From: Marinobacter salarius
GTDB taxonomy: Bacteria; Pseudomonadota; Gammaproteobacteria; Pseudomonadales; Oleiphilaceae
Reading direction: 5' to 3'
DNA: 64,000 bases
Assembly: GCF_032922745.1 (NCBI RefSeq)
Contig: NZ_CP136693.1
Location: forward strand, 4,216,001 to 4,280,000
This document shows, one piece after another, positions 62,230 to 64,000 of this stretch. How positions within the stretch are numbered: position 1 is the first letter of the stretch; each line of letters begins with the position of its first letter. Position numbers and translations under genes: made by a program. The notes beneath the pieces are model-generated. The model was not told the origin of the DNA. It made no database searches and was given only the letters and a program-made list of their open reading frames with translations.

Positions 62230-63307
62230 CAGCCAGGGAGGCCAACAGATCGGCCTGGTGTTCCTGCTGCAAAGGCATGATGACGGCATCAAGATCGCCG
62301 GAAATAACCTCATCCAGCTTGTACAGCGTCAGGTTGATGCGGTGGTCGGTCACCCGCCCCTGGGGGAAGTTATAGGTGCGGATTCGCTCTGAGCGATCGC
62401 CACTGCCCACCAGGCTCTTGCGGGTGGCCGCCATGGTTTTCTGCTGGCGTTCAATTTCCTCATTCTGGAGGCGCGATGCCAGGAAACTCATCGCTTTGGC
62501 CCGATTCTTGTGCTGGGAGCGTTCTTCCTGACACTCCACCACAATGCCCGAGGGAATATGGGTAATACGAATCGCCGAATCAGTCTTGTTGACGTGCTGA
62601 CCACCGGCGCCAGAGGCTCGGAAGGTGTCCACCCGCAGGTCGGACTTGTTGATTTCAACGGCCTCGGTTTCATCCGCCTCCGGCATCACCGCCACCGTGC
62701 AGGCGGAGGTGTGAATTCGGCCCTGGGATTCGGTCTCCGGCACCCGCTGTACCCGGTGGGCACCGGATTCAAACTTGAGTGCCCCATAGACTGCACTACC
62801 AGCAATGCGGGCAATGATTTCCTTGTAGCCGCCATGCTCACCCTCATTGGCGCTGATAACCTCAACCTGCCAACGCTGGCGTTCGGCATAACGCATGTAC
62901 ATCTTGAACAGGTCACCGGCGAAAATCGCCGCCTCATCGCCCCCAGTGCCGGCACGAACCTCCAGGAATACGTTCTTGCCATCGTTGGGGTCCTTGGGCA
63001 GCATCAGGCGCTGGAGCTCTTCGTCCAGTTCCTCGCTCTTCTGTTCCGCCAGGCCCAACTCCTCTTCCGCCATGGCTCGCATGTCGGCGTCACCGTCGCG
63101 GGCCAGTTCGGTGGCTTCCTTAACATCGTCACGGGATTTCTGCCATGCCTGGAAGCAGTGAACGATGGGTTCAATCTCGGCAAATTCCCGGGACAGGTCG
63201 CGGAATTTATCCTGGTTGGCAATAGTACCCTGATCGCTCAGCAACGCGCTGACTTCCTCGAAGCGGTCAACAAGCTGCTCGAGGCGGGACTGAATCGATG
63301 ACTTCAT
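62222..63307 (-). CDS. prfA: Peptide chain release factor 1
   Basis: Terminates translation at UAA and UAG. The 361 residues carry the class I release-factor layout: an N-terminal helical domain, the codon-recognition region near 186, and the GGQ loop in RASGAGGQHVNKTDSAIRITHIPSG near 230, which triggers peptide release. It overlaps hemA by 4 bp (63304-63307) and prmC by 8 bp. Confidence 0.97.
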   Translation of the reverse strand: MKSSIQSRLEQLVDRFEEVSALLSDQGTIANQDKFRDLSREFAEIEPIVHCFQAWQKSRDDVKEATELARDGDADMRAMAEEELGLAEQKSEELDEELQRLMLPKDPNDGKNVFLEVRAGTGGDEAAIFAGDLFKMYMRYAERQRWQVEVISANEGEHGGYKEIIARIAGSAVYGALKFESGAHRVQRVPETESQGRIHTSACTVAVMPEADETEAVEINKSDLRVDTFRASGAGGQHVNKTDSAIRITHIPSGIVVECQEERSQHKNRAKAMSFLASRLQNEEIERQQKTMAATRKSLVGSGDRSERIRTYNFPQGRVTDHRINLTLYKLDEVISGDLDAVIMPLQQEHQADLLASLADD

Positions 63308-64000
63308 AGTTTTTCCGGGGTGATGGGCGCGTCGGCATCCAGCACATCAAGCTGATGCAGCTCTCTGAGCCATTGAGTGACTTCGGTTCTGCCCTCCGTG
63401 GTGGCCTTGCGGACCTGGATGGACGGCTCGTGCAGTAATTTGTTGGTCAACCCCCGGGCCATGCTTCGCATCACGGTTTCGGGGTCTGCGCCATTACGCA
63501 GGGCGCGGATGGCCTTTTCGGTCTCCCCGTCTCTCAGGGCTTCGGCCCGCTGACGGAACTGCTTGAGGGTGGAGACAGCATCCAGGGCCCGTAGCTGGCT
63601 CAGGAACTGCTGTACGCCATCAGCAACCATGTTCTCGGCTTCCCGCGCGGCGCCCTCTCGGGAACGAACGTTCTCCTCGATAACCTGCCGCAAGTCGTCA
63701 ACGGTATAGAGATAGACATCAGCCAGGGAACCCACCTCGGGTTCGATATCCCTGGGAACGGCGATATCCACCATGAAATAGGGGCGATGCTTGCGCTTTT
63801 TAAGCGCACGCTCCACGGCGCCCTTGCCAAGGATAGGCAACGGGCTGGCAGTGGAGGAAATGATGATGTCCACATTTGCCAGGTGTTCTGGAATGTCGGA
63901 GAGCATAATGCCCTGCCCGCCACGGGAGTCCGCCAGCGCCTGGGCACGTTCCAGGGTACGATTGGCAACCAGGAAATTTTTCACGCCAGCGTCGGCCAGA
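63304..64000 (-). CDS. hemA: Glutamyl-tRNA reductase, C-terminal part (cut by window edge)
   Basis: First committed step of tetrapyrrole synthesis: reduces glutamyl-tRNA(Glu) to glutamate-1-semialdehyde. Only the last 230 or so residues are present, reading in from the window edge as LADAGVKNFLVANRTLERAQ. The NADPH-binding region (VDIIISSTASPLPILGKG, PYFMVDIAVPRDIEPEVG) and the C-terminal dimerisation helices are visible. The catalytic N-terminal domain lies outside. It overlaps prfA by 4 bp. Confidence 0.95.
   Translation of the reverse strand, partial: LADAGVKNFLVANRTLERAQALADSRGGQGIMLSDIPEHLANVDIIISSTASPLPILGKGAVERALKKRKHRPYFMVDIAVPRDIEPEVGSLADVYLYTVDDLRQVIEENVRSREGAAREAENMVADGVQQFLSQLRALDAVSTLKQFRQRAEALRDGETEKAIRALRNGADPETVMRSMARGLTNKLLHEPSIQVRKATTEGRTEVTQWLRELHQLDVLDADAPITPEKL

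Overview
The window looks like chromosomal DNA of a marine gammaproteobacterium, most probably Marinobacter or a close relative. This rests on the gene content and order (dsbC-xerD, rpsP-rimM-trmD-rplS next to ffh, argF with an ABC ATPase, olsBA, DUF1244-hopJ-minCDE, hemA-prfA-prmC-moeB) and on a moderately GC-rich composition. It was identified by reading alone; no database search was run. I found no tRNA, rRNA or CRISPR array.

Layout. 1-5 kb: the start of dsbC, xerD, and the translation and secretion operon rpsP-rimM-trmD-rplS with ffh upstream, all on the minus strand; trmD carries a one-base frameshift. 5-13 kb: a YpjD-like membrane protein, a CorC-type transporter, a DUF1631 protein with a TonB-like partner, grxD, argF and an ABC ATPase. 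13-17.4 kb: glpK and an RstAB-like two-component system. 17.6-25.6 kb: olsBA (ornithine lipids), an FKBP isomerase, a CoA-transferase-type enzyme, an aldo/keto reductase, and a glycosyltransferase-PAP2 pair. Both olsBA and the glycosyltransferase-PAP2 pair follow 11-bp-phased PhoB-box repeats, which suggests a phosphate-starvation membrane-lipid remodelling module. 25.5-33.2 kb: dinB with a perfect LexA palindrome, DUF1244-hopJ-minC-minD-minE, DUF2804, a START protein, a CBS protein and PhoH.

33.2-39.1 kb is the most unusual part: three group II introns lie head to tail on the minus strand, each with an intact reverse transcriptase. They sit immediately downstream of the rho-independent terminator of tctCBA. 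Introns 1 and 3 are close relatives and intron 2 belongs to another lineage.

39.2-46.5 kb: tctCBA (tripartite tricarboxylate transporter), a divergent AT-richer OprP-type porin, and a CitAB/DcuSR-like two-component system. 46.5-54.2 kb: a DctBD system (dctD carries a one-base frameshift), a TAXI-TRAP transporter with a well-formed sigma-54 promoter and an upstream palindromic site, and an ornithine cyclodeaminase-like enzyme. 54.3-59 kb: yjbQ, an M14 deacylase, rimK, a RimB-like protease, an MscS channel and a DUF432 protein. 59-64 kb: photolyase, a large inverted repeat, and moeB-prmC-prfA-hemA (hemA runs off the window).

How the parts work together: the tct and TRAP blocks form a carboxylate-uptake district with transporters, a porin and two sensor systems. 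The ols and glycosyltransferase blocks appear to share phosphate control. The two single-base frameshifts, one of them in the normally indispensable trmD, could be real mutations or sequence errors, and the sequence alone cannot decide.
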